Source: a virus. From it: a stretch of DNA of 64,000 nucleotides. Position 1 is the first letter of the stretch. Each line of letters begins with the position of its first letter. Made by a program: the position numbers and the translations under genes. Below, in pieces: positions 34,294 through 43,122 of the stretch. Below the pieces are notes generated by a model, which saw nothing but the letters and a program-made list of their open reading frames with translations, searched no databases and had not been told where the DNA came from. The stretch spans positions 282,857 to 346,856 of the IMG/VR virus record IMGVR_UViG_3300027759_000045. One strand, 5' to 3'.

Positions 34294-34894
34294 GCTTTGT
34301 TCTCCTTGTTTTTTTAAATGTTGCTGACCGTAGTTTTTTTAATTTGGCTGCCTTCTCTGGTCCGTAAATTTCTTCGTATGTCTTGCCTTTGAGATGTTTT
34401 CTAGTGTTTTCACTTAGAAATTTTTTAGTCTCTTCTGAATGTGTTCGCCCCCACATACCGTTCTTTGATCCTGACATTGCTTTGCTATGATTTATCTTAG
34501 CCTCGTCACTGTGTAATTTACCAGTCATTATTTTAGAATGATTAATTTTCCATTCATCCGATTTTGACCGACCCTTCATTTTAGAGCTTACTATTTTCCT
34601 TGATTCTTCTCCCATAGCACCACCCGATCCGGATTCTTCTTTAAGATTAGCCCATGTTGGATCATTGACGATATTCCATAATTGACTGTAATATATTCCT
34701 TGATTTTTAATTTCTTCTTTATTATTACTTTCAAATAATATTTCGGTATGGACATTATCGCCGTGTTTTTTGAGATGCCTGCTCCAGTATTTTCCCGAAC
34801 CTTTGTATGTATAAGGGTCCTGAGAGGTGTACCCAAGATATTGTAATCCAGTTAGTAGGTGTGTTTTTTTGTACAGAGAAAGTTTATTCATCAT
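34277..34894 (-). CDS. GIY-YIG homing endonuclease with NUMOD3 motifs
   Basis: 205 aa. YLGYTSQDPYTYKGSGKYW is the GIY-YIG core of T4 Seg-type enzymes, and SGSKNGMWGRTHSEETKKF is a NUMOD3 DNA-binding motif; an earlier, weaker repeat precedes it. Free-standing mobile gene that cuts a related genome without it. TAAATA (34898-34903, minus strand) ends 3 nt before the first ATG. Its end overlaps the phosphoesterase start by 17 nt. Confidence 0.92.
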   Translation of the reverse strand: MMNKLSLYKKTHLLTGLQYLGYTSQDPYTYKGSGKYWSRHLKKHGDNVHTEILFESNNKEEIKNQGIYYSQLWNIVNDPTWANLKEESGSGGAMGEESRKIVSSKMKGRSKSDEWKINHSKIMTGKLHSDEAKINHSKAMSGSKNGMWGRTHSEETKKFLSENTRKHLKGKTYEEIYGPEKAAKLKKLRSATFKKTRRTKRDVNI

Positions 34895-34897
34895 ACA

Positions 34898-34903
34898 TAT
34901 TTA
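34898..34903 (-). promoter_or_regulatory. Late-promoter-like TAAATA box
   Basis: Minus-strand box 3 and 6 nt before two consecutive ATGs of the homing endonuclease. Lies back to back with the 34918 gene ribosome binding site. Confidence 0.45.
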
Positions 34904-34917
34904 AAAGGAAACCGATC

Positions 34918-35280
34918 GTGAACATTATTATTGACCCTGCTCAAATTGAAACCTACCGTGAAAAGTACACAGTGCTAGAATTAGATACTATCCGAATTGT
35001 GCCCGAGAATAAACAAGTAACTGCATACTGTGTGGTTGACACAATTCCAATTATGGAATTGCCTCAGACCCAAAGCAAGATGGATCTTCATGCCAATCTG
35101 TTGACCAATTACCGTGCCCGTGATTGGAACTACTGCCATCAAGCACTGGATCATTTGATTGGTAGCTGGAACAAAGAACTGGATAGTTTCTACGAAGACA
35201 TTCGTAATCGTATTAACACATATATGGAAACAGATCCTGGCCCCGAGTGGGATGGAGTTATTGAAAAGCATCCTGATTGA
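34918..35280 (+). CDS. Conserved T4-like phage protein, 120 aa
   Basis: Starts at GTG 34918 after AAAAGGAA. The longer ATG-initiated frame would overlap the homing endonuclease. Contains IDPAQIETYREKYTVLELDT and LLTNYRARDWNYC, which I remember from cyanophage hypothetical proteins. No function known. Confidence 0.75.
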   Translation: MNIIIDPAQIETYREKYTVLELDTIRIVPENKQVTAYCVVDTIPIMELPQTQSKMDLHANLLTNYRARDWNYCHQALDHLIGSWNKELDSFYEDIRNRINTYMETDPGPEWDGVIEKHPD

Positions 35281-35283
35281 TCC

Positions 35284-36438
35284 ATGACAAAATCATGTGT
35301 ACTTGCCAGACATGGTATAAGTGTAGAAACAAATGGTACTTTGAGGCCATGTTGTCAGTTTCACGAATTACCTCAAGATGAGCACAAATTTTATACATTC
35401 CATGAATACTCACAGTGGCGAATAGAAATGGACAAGCTATCCAACGATCTTGATGCAGGCATAGAAGATCCTAGGTGTCACCAGTGCTGGCATGATGAAA
35501 ATATTGGATACCGCAGTTTGCGAACAATGTCTAATACCCGTCATCAAGATGCTGATAAAAAGAATACCAAAAAAAATCGAGCATTTTTTAATCGGCATAC
35601 CTCACCATGGCATGTGGAATTTAAATTGGGAAATTTTTGTAATCTTCGATGTATAATGTGTAGTCCTTACTCAAGTTCAAGTATCTGGACAGAATATATA
35701 AAAAACAAACCAAGTTACAACTCTGCTAATATTTATTGGGATCCTCCAACTGGAGAGCACAAGTGGTGGGAAAGCAACGACTTTACTGAGTTCTGTGGTA
35801 GAATTTTACCAACAGTCAGATTTTTACATTTCTCCGGTGGCGAGCCGTTTATGGTTCCGGGACTGGCCAACATGCTGAATCAAGTTACCGAACCAAAAAA
35901 CGTAGATTTGTTATTTGTAACAAACATGACCATGATTGATAACACTGTGTTAGAACTGATAAAACAATTCAAATCAGTGAATTTTGCAATCAGTCTCGAA
36001 GGCACGGACCAACACAACGATTACATACGGTACGGAAGCGATTTTACTGTGATTGAAAAGAACATAGACCGAGTAAGAAATCTAATACCAGGACAAACTC
36101 ATTTGATCGTTAACCATACATTCCAACATACCAGCATTTATTCTCTTCCTGCGTTAATAGATTGGTGTCACGATCAAAATTTTAATATACACTTTTCTCT
36201 TCATGGCGGCGAGGATTACATGAGAATAAATTCTGTACCACCTGCGGACATGGCCCGGTTTAAGGATCAAATTGAGCAGTCTTTGACGGTTGACCCTGAT
36301 GTTAAATCATATGCGCTTAATGTAATCAAAGACTACCAATATGATTCTGAATTAAATGCTAAATTTCGCCGATATACCAACATGATTGACGGTGTCAGAG
36401 GCAACAACTATAATTTAACATTTGACCCTACTAATTAG
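35284..36438 (+). CDS. Radical SAM protein with N-terminal twitch-like domain
   Basis: 384 aa. N-terminal cysteines: Cys5 (SCVLARHG), CC23-24 and Cys65-x2-Cys68. Core motif C119-x3-C123-x2-C126 (CNLRCIMC), the same positions as in the 10091 protein, then SGGEPFMVPG. Auxiliary domain precedes the core. Substrate unknown. Starts 3 nt after the upstream stop without a clear ribosome binding site. Confidence 0.9.
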   Translation: MTKSCVLARHGISVETNGTLRPCCQFHELPQDEHKFYTFHEYSQWRIEMDKLSNDLDAGIEDPRCHQCWHDENIGYRSLRTMSNTRHQDADKKNTKKNRAFFNRHTSPWHVEFKLGNFCNLRCIMCSPYSSSSIWTEYIKNKPSYNSANIYWDPPTGEHKWWESNDFTEFCGRILPTVRFLHFSGGEPFMVPGLANMLNQVTEPKNVDLLFVTNMTMIDNTVLELIKQFKSVNFAISLEGTDQHNDYIRYGSDFTVIEKNIDRVRNLIPGQTHLIVNHTFQHTSIYSLPALIDWCHDQNFNIHFSLHGGEDYMRINSVPPADMARFKDQIEQSLTVDPDVKSYALNVIKDYQYDSELNAKFRRYTNMIDGVRGNNYNLTFDPTN

Positions 36439-36444
36439 TTTTAC

Positions 36445-36491
36445 AAATGTATTGGTAATGGTCTTTTGTATGTTGATATCAACTTCTTTTC
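36445..36491 (-). pseudogene. Decayed copy of the 3' end of the 37129-37716 coiled-coil gene
   Basis: The minus-strand segment starting CTTAAAGAAAAGAAGTTGAT matches, with one indel and several substitutions over about 45 nt, the 3' coding end of the gene at 37129. The frame is broken. Lies between converging genes; may be a duplication remnant. Confidence 0.5.
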
Positions 36492-36492
36492 T

Positions 36493-36975
36493 TTAAGATC
36501 GAACTATCATAGCAAAACTGAAAAGCACAACAGGGACAGATATTGCCATGAAACTTATGCCTATAAGTACTCTGTCTATCATGTCGGCCTGTGCTTGAAT
36601 TTTAGCATTTTTAATGTCTGCTTGTAGTTTGGCACGTTCTTTGTACATACGCACACGCTCAGCCATCATCTCATCCCAGACGTCTTTGTTGCCTGACCAT
36701 ATTAACATTTCTTTCAATTCTTTTTCAGCATCACGTAGAGCCTTACTCTGCATGGCAATTTGAATTGACATTGCCCTGATCTGTCCGTCAGTGAGAATAT
36801 TTTTGCTGGTTTGTGCTTTTATGTTTGCTTCATGGATGGTATCACTATTTTCAAAGAACTTGGCAAACTGTCCGTAAAGACTGTTAATATCTTTACCCAG
36901 GGCAATGGCTTTTTTAATATAACCAACTGATTGTTGAGCGGCTGTAAATGCCAGACCAAGGGTGATAGGATCCAT
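36493..36975 (-). CDS. Helical protein with C-terminal membrane segment, 160 aa
   Basis: Starts MDPITLGLAFTAAQQSVGYIKK, long helical middle with a predicted coiled coil, and a hydrophobic C-terminus (GISFMAISVPVVLFSFAMIV). I recall similar proteins in T4-like phages next to coiled-coil membrane genes. The start overlaps the stop of the small gene upstream (TAATG). Function unknown. Confidence 0.75.
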   Translation of the reverse strand: MDPITLGLAFTAAQQSVGYIKKAIALGKDINSLYGQFAKFFENSDTIHEANIKAQTSKNILTDGQIRAMSIQIAMQSKALRDAEKELKEMLIWSGNKDVWDEMMAERVRMYKERAKLQADIKNAKIQAQADMIDRVLIGISFMAISVPVVLFSFAMIVRS

Positions 36976-37127
36976 TATTTTTTCTTGGGCTCCTTGTCTT
37001 TAGGAGGAGGCTTGGACCATTCTAAACATACAACTACTCGGTTATAAACATCTCCTGACCAGGTCCATCTTACACATCTAGGCTCTTGGGCTAAAATGTA
37101 CAAGGATAACATGGTCGCGCCGATCAT
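36975..37127 (-). CDS. Small Trp/Pro/Lys protein, 50 aa
   Basis: Start at 37127, 1 nt after the previous stop, chosen over a longer frame inside the upstream gene. A hydrophobic start (MIGATMLSLYILA) could be a membrane anchor, and the end is KPPPKDKEPKKK. Function unknown. Confidence 0.6.
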   Translation of the reverse strand: MIGATMLSLYILAQEPRCVRWTWSGDVYNRVVVCLEWSKPPPKDKEPKKK

Positions 37128-37128
37128 A

Positions 37129-37716
37129 TCACTTGTTGGCCAATGGATTATCAATGGCCTTTTGTATTTTGCTATCAACTTCTTTCTTTAACTGTACAAC
37201 TTCACGTTCAATTTCTCTACGTGCATCGGCCATTTCTCTACGAATAACACTGGCTTCGTTACGTGCCTTTTCTAAGTCCTCACGCACTGCCTTGCGCATG
37301 TCACGCATTTCTGCTTCAGTTTCACGCTGTGCTGTTTTAACACTGCGTTCTACCTGCTCAGTTACTGATTCGTTACGACGTAGATCATTCTTCAAGTCTG
37401 TTTTGATATCACGAGTGTAGTCCGAGGTCTTGGCTGAGTTTTCTTCTATGACTGCTAGGCGTTTGTCAAAGCCACTTAGGTCTGGTGCGGCATATTCAGC
37501 AATCTTTTTCTTCATGCCTACGTAGTCCTTGTACACTTCAAACGTGCCATACAGTCCGCCTAATATACTGCTGACAATAGTGGCGGCTACCATGAGTTTG
37601 GCAGGTGTGAACTCATAACCACCAATTGAGATCACAGTATCTTTTGAGGCATACTTCTTTGCAGCCGCCTCAAGTTCGTCAACCTTGGCATCAACGCTTT
37701 TAATTTCTTCAGTCAT
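37129..37716 (-). CDS. Membrane-anchored coiled-coil protein, 195 aa
   Basis: Start at 37716 follows AGGAG. A short N-terminal helix, one membrane segment (about 38-56, AATIVSSILGGLYG) and a long, highly charged coiled coil to the end. Conserved, uncharacterised type in T4-like phages as I recall. Part of a co-directional minus-strand cluster. Confidence 0.8.
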   Translation of the reverse strand: MTEEIKSVDAKVDELEAAAKKYASKDTVISIGGYEFTPAKLMVAATIVSSILGGLYGTFEVYKDYVGMKKKIAEYAAPDLSGFDKRLAVIEENSAKTSDYTRDIKTDLKNDLRRNESVTEQVERSVKTAQRETEAEMRDMRKAVREDLEKARNEASVIRREMADARREIEREVVQLKKEVDSKIQKAIDNPLANK

Positions 37717-37718
37717 TT

Positions 37719-37880
37719 TTAAGCTCCTATTTTTATTCTTGTGGATACCATTCTTATCCATTCTTTTTTGGCTTCTAGATTGTCTCGGGCATTCTGCACT
37801 CGTGTACTATTTTTTGTTATGATGCTGGATGTTGATAATCCTAGACCAATCCCTATAATTACATAAACAATGTATTCCAT
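37719..37880 (-). CDS. Small membrane protein, 53 aa
   Basis: MEYIVYVIIGIGLGLSTSSI... one N-terminal membrane segment and a basic, charged tail. AGGAGAAC lies before the ATG, and the TAA stop is followed within 3 nt by the next ATG. Function unknown; good translation signals support it. Confidence 0.7.
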   Translation of the reverse strand: MEYIVYVIIGIGLGLSTSSIITKNSTRVQNARDNLEAKKEWIRMVSTRIKIGA

Positions 37881-37890
37881 GTTGTTCTCC

Positions 37891-40122
37891 TTATTTGTAC
37901 TGCAAGTCTATCAACTGTTGGTGAAGTCTATCGCTACCCAGTCCGCGTAACAATCTTGCATTGTCAACATTGACTTGATTCCGGTATATTTCTCTTGGTG
38001 CATAAAATGCCACATCCGGCATGGCTGTTGAATATGATTGATAACCTGCCGGCTGTGTGGCCATTCTGGTCAAATCAACTCCGCCGGCCAGTTCATTTGA
38101 CTGCACATTTTTGTTTACTGAGTCTGTGCGCTGTTCTTGTGTGCCAGCACTTGGTAACACAGAACGTTGTTCCATGGCATCATTTAGTACAGAACGGCCG
38201 CCAATTTTGATACCTTCAATCTGTGGTGTTTCTAGTTCCGGTTGTGTGTTGTTGCGCCCTGGCGCTGATTGCAAACTGTACATATCAAACTGACCCGGCA
38301 TCATGCTTGATGACAAAGACATATTGGGATCAGCAAATACACTTGATGTTACTGGGCGTAGACCACCAATTGTGACCACAGTGGTCGATGCTACGCTGGC
38401 TACATTTACCATGGACATTTGTGATTGACTGCTAGATACCACTAATCCTGTGCCTGTGCTGGCCTGTGTCATGCTACCAGCAATGCTTTGAGCAGTAAGT
38501 GCGCCGGCCACATTCTCTGCTTGTTGTTGTGCTTGTTGCGCATCTTTGGCAGCGGCTGTTTCTGCGGCCTGTACAACAGACTTTGCTTCGTTGCCTATTC
38601 TAGCTTGATTGCTACTAATCATGCTCATAACACTGCCTAGACTTGGCGCTGACTTGCTGTTGCTATCGCTGGCTGTTTTAACTTCACCTGCTCGAGGTTG
38701 ACTACTACCACCCTGTGGAGGAGGTTGATTTGCTGGTGTGCTATTTGTATTGCTAGAAGCCGGAGGTGGTGCACCTTGAGGCGGGGGAGGGCTACCAGGA
38801 GGAGGTTCTGAACCTGGAGGAGGTGGACTGCCTGGTGGTGGGGGAGGGCTACCAGGAGGAGGCGCTGGCTGTGCGGGATCATTCACTGACATTCCCGTAG
38901 TTGGATCCATTGTTGTGATCTGTGTACCATCTGTAGTTGGTGTGCTTGCTGGCGCCAATTGTTTGGCTATAGCTAATGCGTATCCTTTACAATCAGGGCT
39001 GTATAAAGGATTAGCTAGACAAGGGTCAGCTGTGTAAATCATTGTTGCCCAGGCACCTTCTATAGACGAACCGGTGCCAGATGCTGACCCTACAATTCTA
39101 CCTGTGCCTAACAATGATTGATTCATGCTTGATGGCAACAAGTACTTTTCACTTACTGATCCACTGGTACCGTCACCTGTGAAACTATAACTCTTTGAAT
39201 GTATAGATTGGTTACTACTGTTAGTCAACGAAAAAGATGCATTAGCATACGCAGGTACGTTCATATACCACGAACACGATCCGTCTTGGTTGGTAGCAGT
39301 ACATCCGTACCAACTTTGTCCAACTCTCCAGTTAAACCCGTAATTAAATCCGTGTATCCTTGCACCAACGCCAGCACTTTCCAGTGCGGTATTAATTGCA
39401 AATGCTTGATTTAGACTTGAACCTCCCTTGGTTGAATCTAATAAATTATTAGTGTTAATAATGTTACCAAAGCCAGCACAAGTTGAACTATAAGCAGGAT
39501 TGTTAGCACAAGGATCAATTGAGTACTTTAATTTAGCATACACATCGGTAACCACTGGTCCATACAAACCAGCCCAGCCCCCTGAGTCAACACCTGAGAA
39601 TGAAATGTTTAATTTGTTAAGTCCGGTAAGTGAGTACGGTGTTGCAAAGTTAACATTTTGATTTTCTTGTTGCCATGCATATACCCATGTGTTATAATTA
39701 AAATTCTGAGAATATACATTAGTACCAGCAGAGTTAGTTAAACTAACATTGGCACTTAATTGGTCAACTATGCCATTTGAATCAAAGCAAGATTGTTCCC
39801 CGCCTATTTTGTTCTTACACCAGTTGGCATATCGCCATCCATATTGTAGTCCACTAACAATAATACCGGTGCCAGTCAAGGCTTGATTGACTGCAATTGA
39901 TTGTGATACTGTGCCAGCTTGCCAACTAAATTGATACCCGTCACTGCCGCCAGCGCCAAACATTCCAGCGGTGCCGTTTCCAGTTGTAGTCCATCCAGTG
40001 GAGCCATTGGTAAATCCTGGATTGGTAATTAAATTACCGCTGACGTAATCCTGTGCGTTAGAATAACTTGTGGACAAGAACGCCAAGGATAGCGCCAATG
40101 CCAACTTTCTTATAAGTGTCAT
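37891..40122 (-). CDS. Large exported surface-type protein, 743 aa
   Basis: Sec signal peptide (LALALSLAFLSTSYSNAQ). Beta-rich N-terminal half with ITNPGFTNGSTGW and two DPC-x2-NP-x-YS-x2-C repeats (around 203 and 367). A Pro/Gly low-complexity linker spans about 410-460 and an Ala/Gln helical C-terminal part follows. Not a known lysis protein; it looks like an adhesin or envelope protein made in the infected cell. Its gene overlaps the next one upstream by 65 nt. Confidence 0.8.
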   Translation of the reverse strand: MTLIRKLALALSLAFLSTSYSNAQDYVSGNLITNPGFTNGSTGWTTTGNGTAGMFGAGGSDGYQFSWQAGTVSQSIAVNQALTGTGIIVSGLQYGWRYANWCKNKIGGEQSCFDSNGIVDQLSANVSLTNSAGTNVYSQNFNYNTWVYAWQQENQNVNFATPYSLTGLNKLNISFSGVDSGGWAGLYGPVVTDVYAKLKYSIDPCANNPAYSSTCAGFGNIINTNNLLDSTKGGSSLNQAFAINTALESAGVGARIHGFNYGFNWRVGQSWYGCTATNQDGSCSWYMNVPAYANASFSLTNSSNQSIHSKSYSFTGDGTSGSVSEKYLLPSSMNQSLLGTGRIVGSASGTGSSIEGAWATMIYTADPCLANPLYSPDCKGYALAIAKQLAPASTPTTDGTQITTMDPTTGMSVNDPAQPAPPPGSPPPPPGSPPPPGSEPPPGSPPPPQGAPPPASSNTNSTPANQPPPQGGSSQPRAGEVKTASDSNSKSAPSLGSVMSMISSNQARIGNEAKSVVQAAETAAAKDAQQAQQQAENVAGALTAQSIAGSMTQASTGTGLVVSSSQSQMSMVNVASVASTTVVTIGGLRPVTSSVFADPNMSLSSSMMPGQFDMYSLQSAPGRNNTQPELETPQIEGIKIGGRSVLNDAMEQRSVLPSAGTQEQRTDSVNKNVQSNELAGGVDLTRMATQPAGYQSYSTAMPDVAFYAPREIYRNQVNVDNARLLRGLGSDRLHQQLIDLQYK

Positions 40123-41179
40123 CTAGTTTTGCCTCGTCAATCTTTGGAATCCGGTCTGGATTTGCTTCCCAACTTGCTTTTGCTTGTTCACCAATCTTGC
40201 CTTCGTATGGGCAAGGTGTGCCAGCTGCCAACATGGCATCAAACACACGACGGTCTTGACACATGGTAGCAACTGCCGCTACCTTCATGCCCATGTCATA
40301 TAGAGTTTTACTTAACTTCAAGCGTTCGCAATTCATGTCACGTACTGTTCCACCTGAACTTACGCCAAACACTTGTGTCTGCACAGATCCCGAACTGCCA
40401 GTTGAACATAAGTCAGCATTGCCACCACTCAGCATAGCAGGAGCAACCGCAGTTGGCGGAGGTTGAATGATTCGTTGTGTAATCTCACTGGTGTTAATAT
40501 TACGATTGGTCATATCACCAGTCTGCATGTTTTGATTAACTGCTGTACTTTGATTAACGTTATTGTTAACATTGTTGCTGGTGCTGGTCGACGTGTTGAT
40601 ATTACGATTGGTCATATCACCAGTATTAACGTTGTTGTTGGTGGCTGTGCTGGTGTTAACGTTGTTGTTATTGTTGGTGGCTGTGCTGACATTGTTGTTG
40701 TTGTAGGTCATTGTGCCACTATTAATATTATTGTTGGTGTTTACATTGGTAGCAGTACTGGCGTTGACATTGTTGTTGTTATAAGTCATTGTGCCTGAGT
40801 TGACATTGTTATTGTTGTAGGTCATTGAACCTGAATTAACGTTGTTGTTGTTAATGGTACTTGTGCCAGAGTTAATATTGTTATTGGTATTGACACTGGT
40901 GTTAGCATTGGTATTGTTACTGGTACTGTTGACCGCGGCTGTGCTAGTGCTGTTGCTATTACTAGTAGTATTGCTGTTGGAAGTAACGGTGCTGGTACTA
41001 TTGCTGGTACTATTAGTGTCAACCAGGCTCTTAGAGTCGTAGGTACCTTGATTGATCAGTGTGCTTGTGCCTGTGGTCGTTCCACCGGTTGTGCCAGACG
41101 TAGTGGTTGTTTGTGCTGTTGCCGTTGCTGATACTACTAAAACAAGCCAGGCTACGCCCCTGAATAGTCTCTGTTTCAT
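40058..41179 (-). CDS. Exported Asn/Thr/Ser-repeat protein, 373 aa
   Basis: Signal peptide (GVAWLVLVVSATATAQ) then about 200 residues of NNNNVNSGTMTY-type repeats that resemble beta-solenoid or amyloid-like surface proteins. A C-terminal domain has four Cys (DMNCERL, MCQDRR, TPCPYEG). The C-terminal domain resembles the envelope-associated end of other phage-encoded exported proteins in no specific family. Overlaps the 743-aa gene; both follow a palindrome-fused late promoter. Confidence 0.8.
   Translation of the reverse strand: MKQRLFRGVAWLVLVVSATATAQTTTTSGTTGGTTTGTSTLINQGTYDSKSLVDTNSTSNSTSTVTSNSNTTSNSNSTSTAAVNSTSNNTNANTSVNTNNNINSGTSTINNNNVNSGSMTYNNNNVNSGTMTYNNNNVNASTATNVNTNNNINSGTMTYNNNNVSTATNNNNNVNTSTATNNNVNTGDMTNRNINTSTSTSNNVNNNVNQSTAVNQNMQTGDMTNRNINTSEITQRIIQPPPTAVAPAMLSGGNADLCSTGSSGSVQTQVFGVSSGGTVRDMNCERLKLSKTLYDMGMKVAAVATMCQDRRVFDAMLAAGTPCPYEGKIGEQAKASWEANPDRIPKIDEAKLDDTYKKVGIGAILGVLVHKLF
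40490..41050 (-). repeat. Asn/Thr coding repeat array
   Basis: Degenerate repeats (GTTGTTGTTG-like on the plus strand) that code NNNNVNSGTMTY units. Units vary in length, so recombination is likely. Confidence 0.8.
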
Positions 41180-41210
41180 GCTATCACCTTTATAGTTATT
41201 ATTATCTTGA

Positions 41211-41230
41211 TATTTATTGCGTTAGAGCAA
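41211..41230 (-). promoter_or_regulatory. Palindrome-linked late promoter, variant
   Basis: Minus strand TTGCTCTAACGCAATAAATA: TTGC/GCAA arms joined to TAAATA. Same design as 21171-21190 and 50449-50468 but with a longer loop and no CA before the box. Serves the exported 373-aa gene. Confidence 0.5.
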
Positions 41231-41365
41231 TAAAATTCAGTGGGCATAGATCCGTTTACTTTTTTTGGGCATGGTACTGTAAACCGATAAATTAATACAC
41301 AATCAATAAAATTGTTCTACAAATAGAACACAGTAATACAATCTATCCGAAAGAATACTCATAAT

Positions 41366-42610
41366 ATGAAAAATATAGGCTTCATTGGCATTGGAAAATT
41401 AGGTCTGGAATGTGCAGAAGTACTGGCTGAAAAGTTCACAGTCCGGGGCTACGACACAAGCCCAAGAACCAGTGACCTGGTACGAGTTTGCAGTATTGAA
41501 GAAACCATAAACAAAAGTGAGTGGATTTTTATTGCTGTTCCTACTCCTCATGCTGAGGGGTATGACGGAAGCACTCCGTCAAGTCATTTGACTCCCAAAG
41601 ATTTTGGACATGACGCAGTCAAAGAAGCCATTACAAACATCAACCAGTATGCTACATCACCTAAGAAAGTTGTGCTGATTTCCACAGTGTTGCCCGGTAC
41701 CACTCGCAAATACTTTGTACCATTGTTAGATGCAAAACATCAATTTTTATATAACCCATATTTGATTGCCATGGGATCAGTTAAATGGGACATGGTCAAC
41801 CCAGAAATGATTATGATTGGTACAGAAGATGGCAATCCAAATGCACTGGCTGGAGAGTTGGTAGAAATTTACAATCAAGTTATGCAAAACAACCCACGCT
41901 ACGAAATTGGCACCTGGGATGAATGCGAAGCAATCAAGATCTTCTACAACACATTCATTTCGGCCAAGATCGGTCTTGCAAACATGATTCAAGACTTTGC
42001 ACTAAAAATTGGCAACATCAATGTGGATGTGGTAACCAATGCATTGGCTCGTTCAACCATGCGTATTATGGGTCCCAAATACATGACAGCAGGTATGGGG
42101 GATGCAGGTGCATGTCATCCCAGAGACAACATTGCCCTGCGTTGGTTAGCCGAAGAATATGATCTTGGCTATGACATGTTTGATACTATCATGTATGCTC
42201 GCGAAATACAAGCAAAAAATCTTGCTAAGTTTTTAGTAGACACCGCAAAAGAACGCGGCATGAGCATTGTAATTCATGGCAAAGCCTACAAGCCAGATGT
42301 TGCGTACTGTATTGGATCGTACTCAACTCTGATTGGACATTTTGTAAAAGAATTTGGATTTAATGTTAGATATGTTGATCCTCTAGCAGATGATCCAACA
42401 GAAGTAGTGTCAGAGTTGATTGGTCCTTGTGTGCTGTTGCTGGCACACAACCGCCAGGTGACATACGGCTACACCGGAAACACAGTCAAGGATGGATTCT
42501 ATTGCGACATACCTAAAGGCAGTGTTGTTGTTGATCCTTGGCGCTCAATGCTGTCACCAACAGCCAACCTTGAAGTAATACACTACGGAAACACACGAAA
42601 CAAAAAATGA
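41366..42610 (+). CDS. UDP-glucose/GDP-mannose 6-dehydrogenase family protein
   Basis: 414 aa. IGFIGIGKLGLE is the NAD-binding GxGxxG. VPTPH, a STVLPGTT segment, and ACHPRDNIAL with the catalytic Cys follow the family order, and HGKAYKPDVAY marks the C-terminal domain. Oxidises a nucleotide-sugar 6-OH to uronate. Starts a run of small-molecule enzymes with the oxygenase-like and amidinotransferase-like genes, each overlapping the next. Confidence 0.88.
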   Translation: MKNIGFIGIGKLGLECAEVLAEKFTVRGYDTSPRTSDLVRVCSIEETINKSEWIFIAVPTPHAEGYDGSTPSSHLTPKDFGHDAVKEAITNINQYATSPKKVVLISTVLPGTTRKYFVPLLDAKHQFLYNPYLIAMGSVKWDMVNPEMIMIGTEDGNPNALAGELVEIYNQVMQNNPRYEIGTWDECEAIKIFYNTFISAKIGLANMIQDFALKIGNINVDVVTNALARSTMRIMGPKYMTAGMGDAGACHPRDNIALRWLAEEYDLGYDMFDTIMYAREIQAKNLAKFLVDTAKERGMSIVIHGKAYKPDVAYCIGSYSTLIGHFVKEFGFNVRYVDPLADDPTEVVSELIGPCVLLLAHNRQVTYGYTGNTVKDGFYCDIPKGSVVVDPWRSMLSPTANLEVIHYGNTRNKK

Positions 42611-43122
42611 TATACAATCCACGGAAATACCAATTATATAAATTCTGGGATGAAGAGTTTAAAAACTTGGATTACATTCAAGAGCCTTTTAACGATCCTG
42701 CAAGTTTAGAACTATGGCAAAGTCAAGGATATCAAAGTAAAATTTGTGGCGAACTATGTGACATGCGACACAGACTTCCGGACTGGGCACCAAAGTTTAT
42801 AGATATGTACCGGGCACAAGGCTGGCAAGACATTGGCCTAGCGTTTTATCGCATGCCCACCGGCACAGTTATGCCGGTGCATAGAGATCTGTACAAGCGT
42901 TATATCGAACTGTTTAATTTGCAAGGTCGAGAACGATCAATACGTCGAGCATTGGTGTTGTTAGAAGATTGGAAACCCGGACACTACCTTGAAGTAGATG
43001 GTGTTCCTTATGTCAATTGGAAAGCAGGACAAACATCAGAATGGGTGTATGATGCACCGCACATGGCAGCCAACATTGGACTTGAAGATCGGTACACATT
43101 GCAAATTACAGGGCACCTATGA
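42607..43122 (+). CDS. 2-oxoglutarate-oxygenase/cupin-like protein, 171 aa
   Basis: PVHRDLYKRY offers His-x-Asp ligands and a later WVYDAPHMAANIGLEDRYTL offers the distal His and Arg. This matches the beta-barrel oxygenase pattern of other phage proteins. Substrate unknown. Overlaps both neighbours by 4 nt. Confidence 0.6.
   Translation: MIYNPRKYQLYKFWDEEFKNLDYIQEPFNDPASLELWQSQGYQSKICGELCDMRHRLPDWAPKFIDMYRAQGWQDIGLAFYRMPTGTVMPVHRDLYKRYIELFNLQGRERSIRRALVLLEDWKPGHYLEVDGVPYVNWKAGQTSEWVYDAPHMAANIGLEDRYTLQITGHL

Noticed and set aside
40490-41050. Repeat array as CRISPR or origin iterons
   Set aside because: It codes Asn/Thr-rich repeats in frame with a signal-peptide protein on the minus strand.
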